Source: Candidatus Poribacteria bacterium
Lineage (GTDB): Bacteria > Poribacteria > WGA-4E > WGA-3G
DNA length: 64,000 nt
Assembly: GCA_022822085.1 (NCBI GenBank)
Contig: JAJECK010000035.1
Span: forward strand, 1 to 64,000
Direction: 5' to 3'
Below the pieces are notes generated by a model. The model saw only the letters and a list, made by a program, of their open reading frames with translations, ran no database searches and had not been told where the DNA came from. Both the position numbers and the translations under genes were made by a program. Below, piece after piece: positions 8,913 to 17,843 of this stretch (positions are counted from its first letter, which is position 1; every line of letters starts with the position of its first letter).

Positions 8913-10596
8913 TCTCAATCCGAAGCATTTTGAAACAGTTCAACAGATACTCGCGGAACATGTCCCTGGGTGTGAAGTTCGCGCTTTTGGGTCACGGGTA
9001 AAATGGACAGCTGAGGATTATTCCGATCTCGATCTTGTCGTAATTAACAGTCAAAAATCCAATCTGAGACAGATTCGGCAATTAACGGAGGCATTTGAGG
9101 AATCTAATCTACCGATCCGGGTTGATGTCTTAGATTGGCATACGATATCGGAAGAATTTAAGAAAATAATTACAGAGAAATACGAGGTGATACAAGGAGC
9201 AAAACCTGTTAAAGAAAATGAGGAATCTGCGGTAACTTCCAAGAATTCAAGTATACAGAATGACCTTTGGAATCAGGTAAAACTCGGAGAGGCTGTCAAA
9301 ATCAATCCTCAGCGAAAACTAAAAAAAACAGAGCAAGCATTTCATGTTGCTATGCGGGATGTTGAGGTATACAGGCGAGAGATTAACTCACATTCATATA
9401 AAGAATTTAGCGGATCTGGCACACGGTTTCAAAATGGGGATACGCTTTTAGCTCGTATCACACCTTGCCTTGAAAATGGGAAAACTGTGTATATAAACTG
9501 TCTCGAATCGAATCAAATTGGACATGGATCAACCGAGTTTATTGTACTATCTGGAATTGAGGGAAAAACAGATAACCTATTTGTATACTATTTAGCAAGA
9601 GATCCGAGTTTTCGAACCTTCGCGATCCATTCAATGCAGGGTTCTACAGGACGACAACGAGTTATGGCTAATTCAATAAATGCGTTTGAATTTGTCCTGC
9701 CCCCGATTAAGGAACAACACCGCATCGCTCACATCCTCGGCACACTTGACAATAAAATTGAACTCAACCGACAGATGAATGAGACATTAGAAGCAACTGC
9801 ACGGGCAATTTTCAAATCGTGGTTTGTAGATTTTGACCCTGTGAAAGCAAAGATGAAAGGGCAGAAACCTGTAGGTATGGACACCGAAACTGCCGACCTA
9901 TTTCCTTATGCGTTTGAGGATTCTCCGCTTGGGAAGATTCCGAAAGGATGGGAAGTAGAAAAAGTTGGGAATCTTGTTGAAATTGTTAAAGGGAGATCTT
10001 ATCGCAGTAGTGAACTAACAGAATCAGACGTTGCTTTGGTTTCTATTAAATCAATTATGCGCGGTGGTGGATACCGCCCAGATAATTTGAGACCCTATAC
10101 CGGAAAATATAACTCTGAACAAGTCATTACCCCTGGTGAGATTGTTATTGCTTATACTGACTTAACACAAGAAGCTGAGATTCTTGGAAAACCCGCAATT
10201 GTTCGTGGAGACGAAAAATATCAGACACTTGTTCCATCTCATCATTTAAGAATTATACGTCCCTTAGAATCGACAGTTTCTGTTTGGTTTCTCTATTGTC
10301 TTTTCAGAGAACGGCATTTTCAATCTCATATTTATGGATATGCAAACGGTACAACTGTCTTAGGATTAAGTAAAGATGGAGTACCGAGGTATCAATTTGC
10401 TTTGCCACCAGAAGAAGTCCGGTGTCTTTTTGATTCGGTTGCAGAGCCACTTTTCGCTAAAATTGAATCCAATGAAAAAGAATCCCGCACGCTTGCCAAA
10501 ACCCGCGACACGCTATTGCCGAAGTTATTATCTGGTGAAATTCGCGTAGACGATGCAGCTGAGATATTGAAGGTAAAAGATGGCAGAAAATCCTAA
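8905..10596 (+). CDS. hsdS: Fusion of an MNT nucleotidyltransferase (antitoxin) with type I specificity subunit HsdS
   Basis: Residues 1-99 are a minimal nucleotidyltransferase: AFGSR at 27-31, then D-L-D at 41-43 and a third acidic residue in VDVLD (73-77), which together give the catalytic triad of the MNT family. A linker (about 100-112, rich in Lys, Glu and Ser) leads into a full HsdS: first target-recognition domain about 113-275, conserved helix with IKEQHRIAHILGTLDNKIELNRQMN, second domain beginning PKGWEVEKVGNL, and the closing helix ending TLLPKLLSGEIRVDD. No Met codon lies between the two parts until inside the first recognition domain, so a separate HsdS start is not evident. The gene overlaps HEPN by eight bases. 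A frameshift artefact is unlikely, since the frame is continuous. Confidence 0.88.
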   Translation: MIDLNPKHFETVQQILAEHVPGCEVRAFGSRVKWTAEDYSDLDLVVINSQKSNLRQIRQLTEAFEESNLPIRVDVLDWHTISEEFKKIITEKYEVIQGAKPVKENEESAVTSKNSSIQNDLWNQVKLGEAVKINPQRKLKKTEQAFHVAMRDVEVYRREINSHSYKEFSGSGTRFQNGDTLLARITPCLENGKTVYINCLESNQIGHGSTEFIVLSGIEGKTDNLFVYYLARDPSFRTFAIHSMQGSTGRQRVMANSINAFEFVLPPIKEQHRIAHILGTLDNKIELNRQMNETLEATARAIFKSWFVDFDPVKAKMKGQKPVGMDTETADLFPYAFEDSPLGKIPKGWEVEKVGNLVEIVKGRSYRSSELTESDVALVSIKSIMRGGGYRPDNLRPYTGKYNSEQVITPGEIVIAYTDLTQEAEILGKPAIVRGDEKYQTLVPSHHLRIIRPLESTVSVWFLYCLFRERHFQSHIYGYANGTTVLGLSKDGVPRYQFALPPEEVRCLFDSVAEPLFAKIESNEKESRTLAKTRDTLLPKLLSGEIRVDDAAEILKVKDGRKS

Positions 10597-11554
10597 GGTG
10601 TTTATTTCATATTCTCACGATTCTCCAGAGCATAAACGTTGGGTATCCGAACTCGCTGCAAGACTTCGGCACAGTGGAATTGATGCAATACTTGATCAAT
10701 GGGACCTTGGACTTGGAGAAGATAAAACAAGATTCATGCAACGCGGTATCGTAGATGCTGACAGGGTTTTAGTAGTATGCACGGATAATTATGTTGAAAA
10801 GGCAAACGCAGGTGAAGGTGGTGCAGGCTATGAGGGTATGATTATAAACGTGGAACTTGTTCAGAATTTAGATACTAACAAATTCATTCCTATAATCCGG
10901 CAAGCATCAGGAAAAGTAAAAACACCTATATTTTTAGGCACAAGAGTCTATGCTGACTTTACAGATGAAAAGGAATATGACTTTACAGATGAAAAGGAAT
11001 ATGATGAGGAATTCTCTAAATTGATTCATGCTCTCTACGGAAAGTCATTTGTGCAAAAACCTCCATTGGGAGAAAGTCCATTTGCTGAAATTTCTCCTGA
11101 TAAAGAAATATCGCCTGCTAAAGAATTGCATACACGACTGTCTGACATTCCAGAACAAGTCAAGTCTGCAGCCGACGCTTACAAAGCAGCAGTTGAAGTC
11201 ATTCGTGAAGAAGATGTGTTTGAATGGAGGCAACTCATCAAACGAATCAAACCAAATATATTTAACTCTTTGATACAGTGGGGAGAACATGAGCTAGATC
11301 CACAACAAGAAAACAAAGAACTGTTTCAGGTTGTGGATGAGGTTGTTGAAATTATTTCACCCTTAATGTCTGCTGCTTTAGTGGGTGTTGAATCTTGTAA
11401 AGAGGGATTTAGAGATCAAAAGATCCTGCTTGAAGACTTAGAAAACATTGCTAAGCAAAATATCGCTGGCATCCGAGTAAATATTCCTCGCACGTTAGGA
11501 TATATATATATCATAGTCTGCATGGAAGTATTAGCCTTAACACAAATCAATTAG
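10580..11554 (+). CDS. SEFIR/TIR-domain protein
   Basis: The first 150 residues form a SEFIR/TIR domain: PKVFISYSHDSPEHKRWVSE, then SGIDAILDQWDLGLGED, DADRVLVVCTDNYV and GAGYEGMIINVEL. Domains of this kind in bacteria often cleave NAD+ or signal in antiviral defence. The remainder (about 190-324) is helical and ends hydrophobically (YIYIIVCMEVLALTQIN), and is not recognised. A 24-base exact tandem duplication at 10955-11002 repeats DFTDEKEY twice in the protein. The gene begins 17 bases before the MNT-HsdS stop, so it is translationally coupled to the restriction operon; a role as an abortive-infection effector is inferred. Confidence 0.8.
   Translation: MAENPKVFISYSHDSPEHKRWVSELAARLRHSGIDAILDQWDLGLGEDKTRFMQRGIVDADRVLVVCTDNYVEKANAGEGGAGYEGMIINVELVQNLDTNKFIPIIRQASGKVKTPIFLGTRVYADFTDEKEYDFTDEKEYDEEFSKLIHALYGKSFVQKPPLGESPFAEISPDKEISPAKELHTRLSDIPEQVKSAADAYKAAVEVIREEDVFEWRQLIKRIKPNIFNSLIQWGEHELDPQQENKELFQVVDEVVEIISPLMSAALVGVESCKEGFRDQKILLEDLENIAKQNIAGIRVNIPRTLGYIYIIVCMEVLALTQIN
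10955..11002 (+). repeat. 24-base exact tandem duplication inside the SEFIR gene
   Basis: Two identical 24-base units, 10955-10978 and 10979-11002, each encode D-F-T-D-E-K-E-Y. The reading frame is kept. An exact copy suggests a recent slippage event in an exposed acidic loop. Confidence 0.9.
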
Positions 11555-11708
11555 ACCTTGCTTTAAGTCTCGTTCGGGTTAAAATTTTTGATATATATAC
11601 AAGAAAGCAACACCATCTTTGGGAAAGGAGTGAGCTTATGGGGTGGTCAAAATCACTTGGCGGTAATTGTGTAGGAGGCTGGAACTATTTATCCGAGGCT
11701 TTTGAAAG

Positions 11709-12161
11709 ATGGGATTGGTTGTCTCTAATATTTGGGAACGATTCAAAAGAATATCGGCTTCATTGGTTGCCTACTACATGGCACTGAATATCCATGAGTT
11801 AGCGGTAATAATTTCATCAAGTCAGCAGAGCAAATCTGGTAACAGTTACAACATAAACTTTACATCTTATTTTAACGTTCCACTGACTTTTATGTCTGAA
11901 AACCAAGATATAGATATATATGAACGATCAACTTCCCTTTTGTTTCGGAATTCAGAATCAGTATCAGAATTATGGGGTTGTTTAAATGTTACGCGTGAGC
12001 AAATGGAGAATTCATGGTTAGATTGGATTCGTTCTTTTGAACATTGGTTAGAGAATGTTTATAGCAGATACCCAAATGGCAAATACCCAAATGTTAGTAG
12101 GCGAGATATTTATAAAAACGTTGATCGTCATCGGAATTTTTTTAAGATGTTGGAACCTTAG
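11709..12161 (+). CDS. Hypothetical protein, possibly the 3' part of a frameshifted gene
   Basis: The 150-residue product is not recognised; it contains SLVAYYMALNIHELAVIISS and an aromatic C-terminal half (SWLDWIRSFEHWLENVYSRYP). The start at 11709 lacks a good ribosome site. A better site (GGGAAAGGAG, 11621-11630) precedes an ATG at 11638 in another frame, which reads MGWSKSLGGNCVGGWNYLSE and closes at about 11787, overlapping this ORF. One indel near 11745-11770 would join the two into a protein of about 175 residues. It lies between the SEFIR gene and the ATPase inside the defence island, so a defence role is possible, on position only. Confidence 0.45.
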   Translation: MGLVVSNIWERFKRISASLVAYYMALNIHELAVIISSSQQSKSGNSYNINFTSYFNVPLTFMSENQDIDIYERSTSLLFRNSESVSELWGCLNVTREQMENSWLDWIRSFEHWLENVYSRYPNGKYPNVSRRDIYKNVDRHRNFFKMLEP

Positions 12162-12204
12162 ACTCTTATTGGTAAAACAGTTCAACAAGAATAATCTATA
12201 TAAG

Positions 12205-12302
12205 GCAAAAACATGAATCTCACTACAATTTACGAATCCGACATTGAAGCAGCAACATTTGGAGGAAGTTTAAGTGACTCATCAAACTGTTCCACACATT
12301 GA
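12205..12302 (+). pseudogene. Remnant copy of the hsdR 5' end
   Basis: From 12205 the sequence repeats the ribosome-site region and first 16 codons of hsdR (14119-14175). ATG at 12213 starts [16 protein letters not shown], against [16 protein letters not shown] in hsdR, with about five base differences in the first 48. After that the match ends, and the frame runs on to a TGA at 12300-12302, 29 codons in all. The ATPase starts at 12274 in another frame, and its ribosome site (GGAGG) lies at the point where the similarity breaks. This looks like the scar left when the ATPase-DUF4276 pair entered at the start of hsdR. Confidence 0.75.
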
Positions 12303-13497
12303 GTCATTGCGTATTAAAAACTACCGCGCGCTACGGAATGTAGAGTTAAAACAGCTTAAACCGCTAACTATCTTTTTAGGCGCAAACGGTAGCGGTAAAT
12401 CAACACTATTTGATGTTTTTGCGTTTCTCTCTGAATGTTTCACAATTGGGTTACACCAAGCTTGGAATAAAAGAGGTGGACTTAAAGAACTAAGGACACG
12501 CGGCTGTGATGGACCGATTGAGTTTGAGTTGAAATATCGAGAGAAACCTAAAACACCAGTTATCACCTATCATCTTTCTATCAATGAAAATGCGGATGGT
12601 CCCATTGTTGAAACCGAATGGCTGCAATGGCGCCCCAGTAGCCGGGGAAAACATATCCGCTTCCTTGATTTTCATCAAGGTGTAGGCAGCATCATCGATG
12701 GTGAGTTCCCTGATGAGGGGGGCACACGAATTGATGAACGACTTGATGATTCGTCGGCACTCGCTGTTAACATGTTTGGGCTGTTAACAAGACATCCCCG
12801 CGTCAGTGCCCTTCGCCGTTTTATTGCAGATTGGCACCTCTCGGACCTTTCCACCGATGCCACACGCCAGACCACTGACGATGGACCGCAAAAAAGATTG
12901 TCCAAAACAGGGGACAATCTGCCCAATGTTATCCAATATCTTCAGGAAAGATACCCAGAACGTTTAGAGAAAATCATCTCGGTTCTGTCGGAGCGTGTGC
13001 CGCGCTTAGAAAACATAGAGACAAAATCCATGATAGACAGTCGCCTCCTACTACACATTAAAGATGCACCTTTTGAACAACCCATTTTGGCAAAGTTCAC
13101 CTCCGATGGTACGTTAAAGCTGCTATCTTATCTCACACTGTTTCATGATAGACAACCGCCACAATTGATCGGTATTGAAGAACCTGAAAATTACCTACAC
13201 CCGCGCCTATTAACCGGTTTAGTCGAGGACTGTTTTAAGGCATCAGCTTCGTCTCAACTTATGATTACCACCCATTCACCTCATTTTGTTAATGAACTTC
13301 ATCCTGAGGATGTATGGGTTTTGTATCGGGATGAAAAAGGTTGGACAGTGTGCAAACGCGCTTCGGAGATGTTAGGAATCAATGAATTAATAGATGCAGG
13401 CGCGAAATTAGGGAAACTCTGGATGGAAGGTTACTTTGAATTCGGTGATCCGTTGACCAATGCAGGAGGCCCAAAGCGAGGTCTGCATGCACATTAA
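12274..13497 (+). CDS. AAA ATPase of the RecF/OLD-like type (COG4637-like)
   Basis: The 407-residue protein starts at GTG 12274 behind GGAGG. It has IESLRIKNYRALRNVELKQL, Walker A GANGSGKST (about 36-44), a long middle region, then Walker B LIGIEEPEN (about 299-307) followed by YLHPRLL and the switch TTHSPHFVNEL. This is the SMC/OLD-type ATPase seen as the sensing subunit in several phage-defence systems. It overlaps the DUF4276 gene by 11 bases, so the two are coupled. The arrangement of an AAA ATPase with a small TOPRIM-like partner recalls PARIS and related systems; that comparison is inference. Confidence 0.85.
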   Translation: MTHQTVPHIESLRIKNYRALRNVELKQLKPLTIFLGANGSGKSTLFDVFAFLSECFTIGLHQAWNKRGGLKELRTRGCDGPIEFELKYREKPKTPVITYHLSINENADGPIVETEWLQWRPSSRGKHIRFLDFHQGVGSIIDGEFPDEGGTRIDERLDDSSALAVNMFGLLTRHPRVSALRRFIADWHLSDLSTDATRQTTDDGPQKRLSKTGDNLPNVIQYLQERYPERLEKIISVLSERVPRLENIETKSMIDSRLLLHIKDAPFEQPILAKFTSDGTLKLLSYLTLFHDRQPPQLIGIEEPENYLHPRLLTGLVEDCFKASASSQLMITTHSPHFVNELHPEDVWVLYRDEKGWTVCKRASEMLGINELIDAGAKLGKLWMEGYFEFGDPLTNAGGPKRGLHAH

Positions 13498-14110
13498 ATT
13501 CTTCTTGGAAGAGCTTTCTGCTGAGATAGCATTAAGGCACATCTTGCCCAAGATTCTTTCATCAGATGTCATTTGTATCTTCCATGCATTTGAAGGAAAG
13601 GATGATATGCTCGAAGAATTGCCAAAGCTTATGAAAGGACACCAATGGATACCTGATGATTGGCGAATTGTTGTGCTTATTGATGAAGATCGGACAGACT
13701 GTCACGAACTGAAAGCAAATTTAGAAAAAGCAGCGCACGAAACGGGTTTTGTGACAAAATCCAACGCGGCTCCAGATGAAGATTTTCAAGTCGTCAATCG
13801 AATAGTAATTGAAGAATTAGAAGCATGGTTTTTTGGAGATGTTGAGGCTTTGCGTGCAGCATACCCCAAAATCCCAAAAAACCTACAATCTAAGGCAAGA
13901 TTCCGAAATCCAGATACAATCCAGGGCGGAACCTACGAAGCATTGAGAGACTTGTTAATTCAGAAAAAATACTATAGAGAACGGATACCTAAAACTACGG
14001 TAGCACAGAGAATTGCCGAACACATGGAACCAAGTCGGAACAGATCAAAAAGTTTTCAGGTGTTTGTTGAGGGGCTCAAGGCATGTGTGGGTGAAGAATC
14101 GTTGGTATAG
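13487..14110 (+). CDS. DUF4276 family protein (TOPRIM-like partner of the ATPase)
   Basis: The start at 13487 gives [24 protein letters not shown], the usual DUF4276 beginning (a strand followed by 'EE' and a helix ending LPKIL); an in-frame ATG at 13460 would add nine odd residues. The 207-residue protein has [13 protein letters not shown] (a strand ending in acidic residues, as in TOPRIM folds) and [21 protein letters not shown], the hallmark EAW segment of the family. The biochemical role of DUF4276 is not settled. Pairing with an upstream AAA ATPase is common and supports an effector or nuclease role in defence. hsdR starts 17 bases downstream. Confidence 0.82.
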   Translation: MHIKFFLEELSAEIALRHILPKILSSDVICIFHAFEGKDDMLEELPKLMKGHQWIPDDWRIVVLIDEDRTDCHELKANLEKAAHETGFVTKSNAAPDEDFQVVNRIVIEELEAWFFGDVEALRAAYPKIPKNLQSKARFRNPDTIQGGTYEALRDLLIQKKYYRERIPKTTVAQRIAEHMEPSRNRSKSFQVFVEGLKACVGEESLV

Positions 14111-14127
14111 GACATTGGGGCAATAAC

Positions 14128-17100
14128 ATGAATCTCACGACAATTCACGAATCAGATATTGAAGCAGCAACACTTGAATGGCTTACAGACCTGGGCTATA
14201 CCGTCCGACGCGGTCCCGACATTGCCCCGGACACACACGATGCTGAACGTTCCACTTACAAGGAAGTGGTGTTAAAGCGTCGTTTACAGGATGCAGTTGC
14301 TCGCCTAAATCCAACAATACCCACCGAAGCACAGGAAGAAGTGATCCGAAAAGTGCTTAATCCAGATTCCCCCACACTGGTTCAAAACAATCGCGCATTT
14401 CATCAAATGTTAGTTGACGGTATAGAGGTAGAATATCGGCAAACAGATGGCACTGTCCGTGGCGATCGCGTGCAGTTAATAGATTTTGAAGCACCAGAAA
14501 ACAACGATTGGCTTGCAGTCAATCAGTTCACAGTGCTGGGTGAATCTGAACGACGCCCGGACGTTGTCCTATTTATCAACGGACTCCCTTTAGCTGTCCT
14601 TGAACTCAAAAATCCAACCGACGAGAAAGCCACCCTTTTAACCGCGTTTCGTCAAATGCATACCTACAAAAATGAGATCCCCGCGCTTTTCACTTACAAC
14701 GAAACGCTAGTCATTTCAGATGGGGTAGAGGCACGCATCGGATCTCTAACTGCCGACAAGGAGTGGTTTCTGCCGTGGCGCACAATTGAGGGAGAAGGCG
14801 AGGCACCATCAACCGAATTAGAATTAGAAGTGTTGATTAGAGGGACCTTTGAAAAGCATCGGTTTTTGCGTTATCTAAAACATTTCATCGTTTTTGAAGA
14901 AACAGAGAGTGGAGCAATTGCTAAAAAAATCGCCGGTTATCACCAATTTCACGCAGTCCAAACAGCGGTCGGAGCCACTCTCGAAGCGTCATGTCCTGAA
15001 GGAGATAAACAGTGCGGTGTCGTTTGGCATACACAAGGCTCCGGTAAAAGCTTGACGATGGCTTTTTATGCTGGCAGTATCGTTCAACATCCGCAAATGG
15101 AAAACCCAACGTTAGTCGTTGTCACTGACCTAAATGACCTTGACGATCAGTTGTTCGGCACATTCGCGCGATGTCACCAACTGCTGCGACAGACACCAGA
15201 ACAAGCAAAAGATAGACGGCACTTACGCGAACTTCTGAGGGTTGTCTCTGGCGGCGTAGTTTTTACGACAGTTCACAAGTTTTTCCCTGAAGGTGAAGAA
15301 ACCCGTTTCCCACAGTTATCTGCTCGACGAAACATCGTTGTCATAGCAGACGAAGCACACCGTAGCCAGTACGGCTTTATTGATGGATTCGCTCGTCACA
15401 TGCGCGATGCACTTCCGAATGCATCTTTTATCGGTTTTACCGGCACACCAATTGAACTCACTGACCGCAATACCGTTGCCGTTTTTGGCAACTACATCAG
15501 CATCTACGACATCCAGCAAGCGGTTGATGACGGTGCCACTGTACCCATCTTCTACGAAAGCCGCCTCGCAAAAATTGAACTTGACGAGGACGAAAAACCG
15601 CATATTGATCCAGAATTTGAGGAATTGACCGAAACAGAAGAAATAACACAGAAAGAAAAACTCAAAACCAAATGGGCACAACTTGAGGCGTTGGTAGGCA
15701 CAGAAAAGCGATTAGGTCTCATTGCCGATGATATAATTGCACACTTTGAAGAACGGTTAGAGACAATGGATGGCAAGGCAATGATTGTCTGTATGAGTCG
15801 CCGCATCTGCGTTGACCTCTACAATGCTATTGTCAAACGCCGTCCGGACTGGCATAACGACAATGACATGGAAGGTGAGATAAAGGTCGTGATGACGGGG
15901 TCAACCGCTGATGACGAATCATGGCAACCGCATATCCGGAACAAAAAAAGGCGAGAGGGATTGGCAACCCGATTTAAAAACGCCAATGATCCGTTTAAAA
16001 TTGTGATTGTCCGCGATATGTGGCTCACTGGATTTGATGCACCCAGTCTCCACACGATGTATGTAGACAAACCGATGCGTGGGCATGGCTTGATGCAGGC
16101 GATTGCTCGTGTGAATCGCGTTTACGGCGACAAGCCAGGAGGTTTGATAGTAGACTACATAGGAATCGCTTACCATCTGAAACGGGCATTGAGCAATTAT
16201 ACCAAAAGTGGTGGAAAAGGGGAGGCTACCGTTGATAAAGCAGAAGCAGTCGCAGTAATGCTGGAAAAGCATGAAATCTGCTGCGGACTGTTTGATCAAT
16301 TCGACTGGTCGTTATGGACTGCTGGAAATGCCCCAGATCGTATAAGATTGTTACCTGCAGCACAAGAACATATCCTAAAACAGAAGGATGGAAAAACACG
16401 TTTACTGGAAGCTGTTTCCGAACTGACCAAAGCGTTTGCCCTGGCTGTCCCACATGAAAAAACAACCGAGGTCCGCGATGATGTCTCCTTCTTTCAGGCT
16501 GTGAGAAAAGTTTTGGCAAAGCGCACAGACGCAGAAGAGACACAGTTGGAAGCCTCTGAACAAGCAATCAAACAGTTGGTATCCAAAGCGGTTGTTCCTG
16601 AAGGCGTGGTTGATATATTCGCTGCCGCTGGACTGGAAAAACCTGATGTCTCAATCCTCTCTGATGAATTTCTTGCTGAAGTACAAGACCTACCCCATAA
16701 AAACGTAGCAGTTGAACTTTTAGAAAAACTCCTTAGCGGTGAAATTAAAACTCGCTCACAGAAAAACGTCGTACAAAGTCGTTCATTTGCTGAGATGTTG
16801 GAACGTTCAATTCGTTCCTATCAGAACCGATCAATTGAAGCAGCACAAGTTGTTGAAGAACTACTCGAAATCGCAAGAGAGATGCACCAAGCGAAAGATC
16901 GTGGTGAGGAATTAGGGTTGTCAGATGAAGAATTAGCTTTCTATGATGCACTTGAAACTAACGATAGTGCGGTTGAAGTACTCGGTGATGAAACCTTGAA
17001 AACCATAGCGGTTGAACTTGTAGAAGCCGTACGAAGAAGCGTTACTATTGACTGGACAATTAAAGAGAGCGTCCGCGCCAGGATAAGATTAGCAGTTAAA

Positions 17101-17208
17101 CGCATTCTCCGAAAACATCGTTACCCACCAGATAAACAGGAAAAGGCATCCCGGACTGTTTTAGAACAAGCCGAAGTCTTGTGTAAGGATTGGGTGATAG
17201 AAGATTGA
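14128..17208 (+). CDS. hsdR: Type I restriction endonuclease subunit HsdR
   Basis: HsdR moves DNA and cuts it when HsdM/HsdS meet an unmethylated site. The 1026-residue protein has the PD-(D/E)xK nuclease motif in [20 protein letters not shown] (about 147-166), Walker [13 protein letters not shown] (about 298-309), the DEAH-type motif [23 protein letters not shown], and helicase motif VI within [16 protein letters not shown]. The C-terminal 300 residues are helical and bind the methylase core. It is separated from hsdM and hsdS by five defence-type genes, so the original hsdMS-R operon appears to have been opened up. Confidence 0.95.
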   Translation: MNLTTIHESDIEAATLEWLTDLGYTVRRGPDIAPDTHDAERSTYKEVVLKRRLQDAVARLNPTIPTEAQEEVIRKVLNPDSPTLVQNNRAFHQMLVDGIEVEYRQTDGTVRGDRVQLIDFEAPENNDWLAVNQFTVLGESERRPDVVLFINGLPLAVLELKNPTDEKATLLTAFRQMHTYKNEIPALFTYNETLVISDGVEARIGSLTADKEWFLPWRTIEGEGEAPSTELELEVLIRGTFEKHRFLRYLKHFIVFEETESGAIAKKIAGYHQFHAVQTAVGATLEASCPEGDKQCGVVWHTQGSGKSLTMAFYAGSIVQHPQMENPTLVVVTDLNDLDDQLFGTFARCHQLLRQTPEQAKDRRHLRELLRVVSGGVVFTTVHKFFPEGEETRFPQLSARRNIVVIADEAHRSQYGFIDGFARHMRDALPNASFIGFTGTPIELTDRNTVAVFGNYISIYDIQQAVDDGATVPIFYESRLAKIELDEDEKPHIDPEFEELTETEEITQKEKLKTKWAQLEALVGTEKRLGLIADDIIAHFEERLETMDGKAMIVCMSRRICVDLYNAIVKRRPDWHNDNDMEGEIKVVMTGSTADDESWQPHIRNKKRREGLATRFKNANDPFKIVIVRDMWLTGFDAPSLHTMYVDKPMRGHGLMQAIARVNRVYGDKPGGLIVDYIGIAYHLKRALSNYTKSGGKGEATVDKAEAVAVMLEKHEICCGLFDQFDWSLWTAGNAPDRIRLLPAAQEHILKQKDGKTRLLEAVSELTKAFALAVPHEKTTEVRDDVSFFQAVRKVLAKRTDAEETQLEASEQAIKQLVSKAVVPEGVVDIFAAAGLEKPDVSILSDEFLAEVQDLPHKNVAVELLEKLLSGEIKTRSQKNVVQSRSFAEMLERSIRSYQNRSIEAAQVVEELLEIAREMHQAKDRGEELGLSDEELAFYDALETNDSAVEVLGDETLKTIAVELVEAVRRSVTIDWTIKESVRARIRLAVKRILRKHRYPPDKQEKASRTVLEQAEVLCKDWVIED

Positions 17209-17303
17209 AACCAACCTTAGAAGTTACTTTGAAAAACACAGTAATGTGTGGTTAGTCTTAGGATCCTAATCTAATTCTTGTTAGTACATTTATTCATACA
17301 TCC

Positions 17304-17332
17304 TTGACAAAATCATTTGAATGCGTTACACT
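17304..17332 (+). promoter_or_regulatory. Sigma-70 type promoter for the STAS gene
   Basis: A perfect TTGACA (17304-17309), a 17-base spacer and TACACT (17327-17332) lie about 55 bases before the ATG at 17388. A small inverted repeat (TCCGC ... GCGGA) falls in the leader, and GAGGGAG precedes the start. Confidence 0.65.
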
Positions 17333-17387
17333 AAACAATTATAATCATCTCCGCTTATAATTGGCGGAAATACTGTGAGGGAGAAAT

Positions 17388-17741
17388 ATGTTAGCTGAAA
17401 TTCGTAACAGAGAAGGTGTTATTGTTATACGTCCAACTGGTCGTATGATCGGTGCTGCTAATGTTGAACTTAGACAGCAAATTCAGGAAGAACTTGAAGA
17501 ATACTTTGATTCACCAAAGGTCATCTTCAATCTTGAAGAAGTTACCCGAATGGATAGTAGTGGCTTAGGCACGCTCGTTTCCGTTCACGTCACTATCACG
17601 CGCAAGGGTGGGCGGACAGCACTTGTCAAAGCGGGCGCGCATATCAGAAATCTACTCGTTCTTGGAAGGTTGGCATCCGTGTTTGAAAGTTACGACAGTG
17701 AAGAGGAAGCAATCCTTGAACTGAATAAAGAAAAAAGTTAA
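17388..17741 (+). CDS. STAS-domain anti-sigma factor antagonist
   Basis: The 117-residue protein is one STAS domain. VIVIRPTGRMIG (about 11-22) is followed by VIFNLEEVTRMDSSGLGTLV (about 45-64). In SpoIIAA-like proteins the first serine of the D-S-S-G loop (here Ser57) is phosphorylated by a partner anti-sigma kinase, which switches binding to it. No RsbW-like kinase or sigma factor gene is nearby, so the partner must be elsewhere. The gene is a single unit with a strong promoter. Confidence 0.9.
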   Translation: MLAEIRNREGVIVIRPTGRMIGAANVELRQQIQEELEEYFDSPKVIFNLEEVTRMDSSGLGTLVSVHVTITRKGGRTALVKAGAHIRNLLVLGRLASVFESYDSEEEAILELNKEKS

Positions 17742-17843
17742 ACTGCAGGATTAGTTATCCACACTATACATCATCTTAAGTCGAACGACTCAAGACTTAC
17801 TAAATTTATAAACTATTACGATTGAAGGATATTAAGGAGATTT

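Noticed and set aside
15316-15681. 121-codon ORF on the minus strand
   Set aside because: It lies opposite the helicase domain of hsdR.
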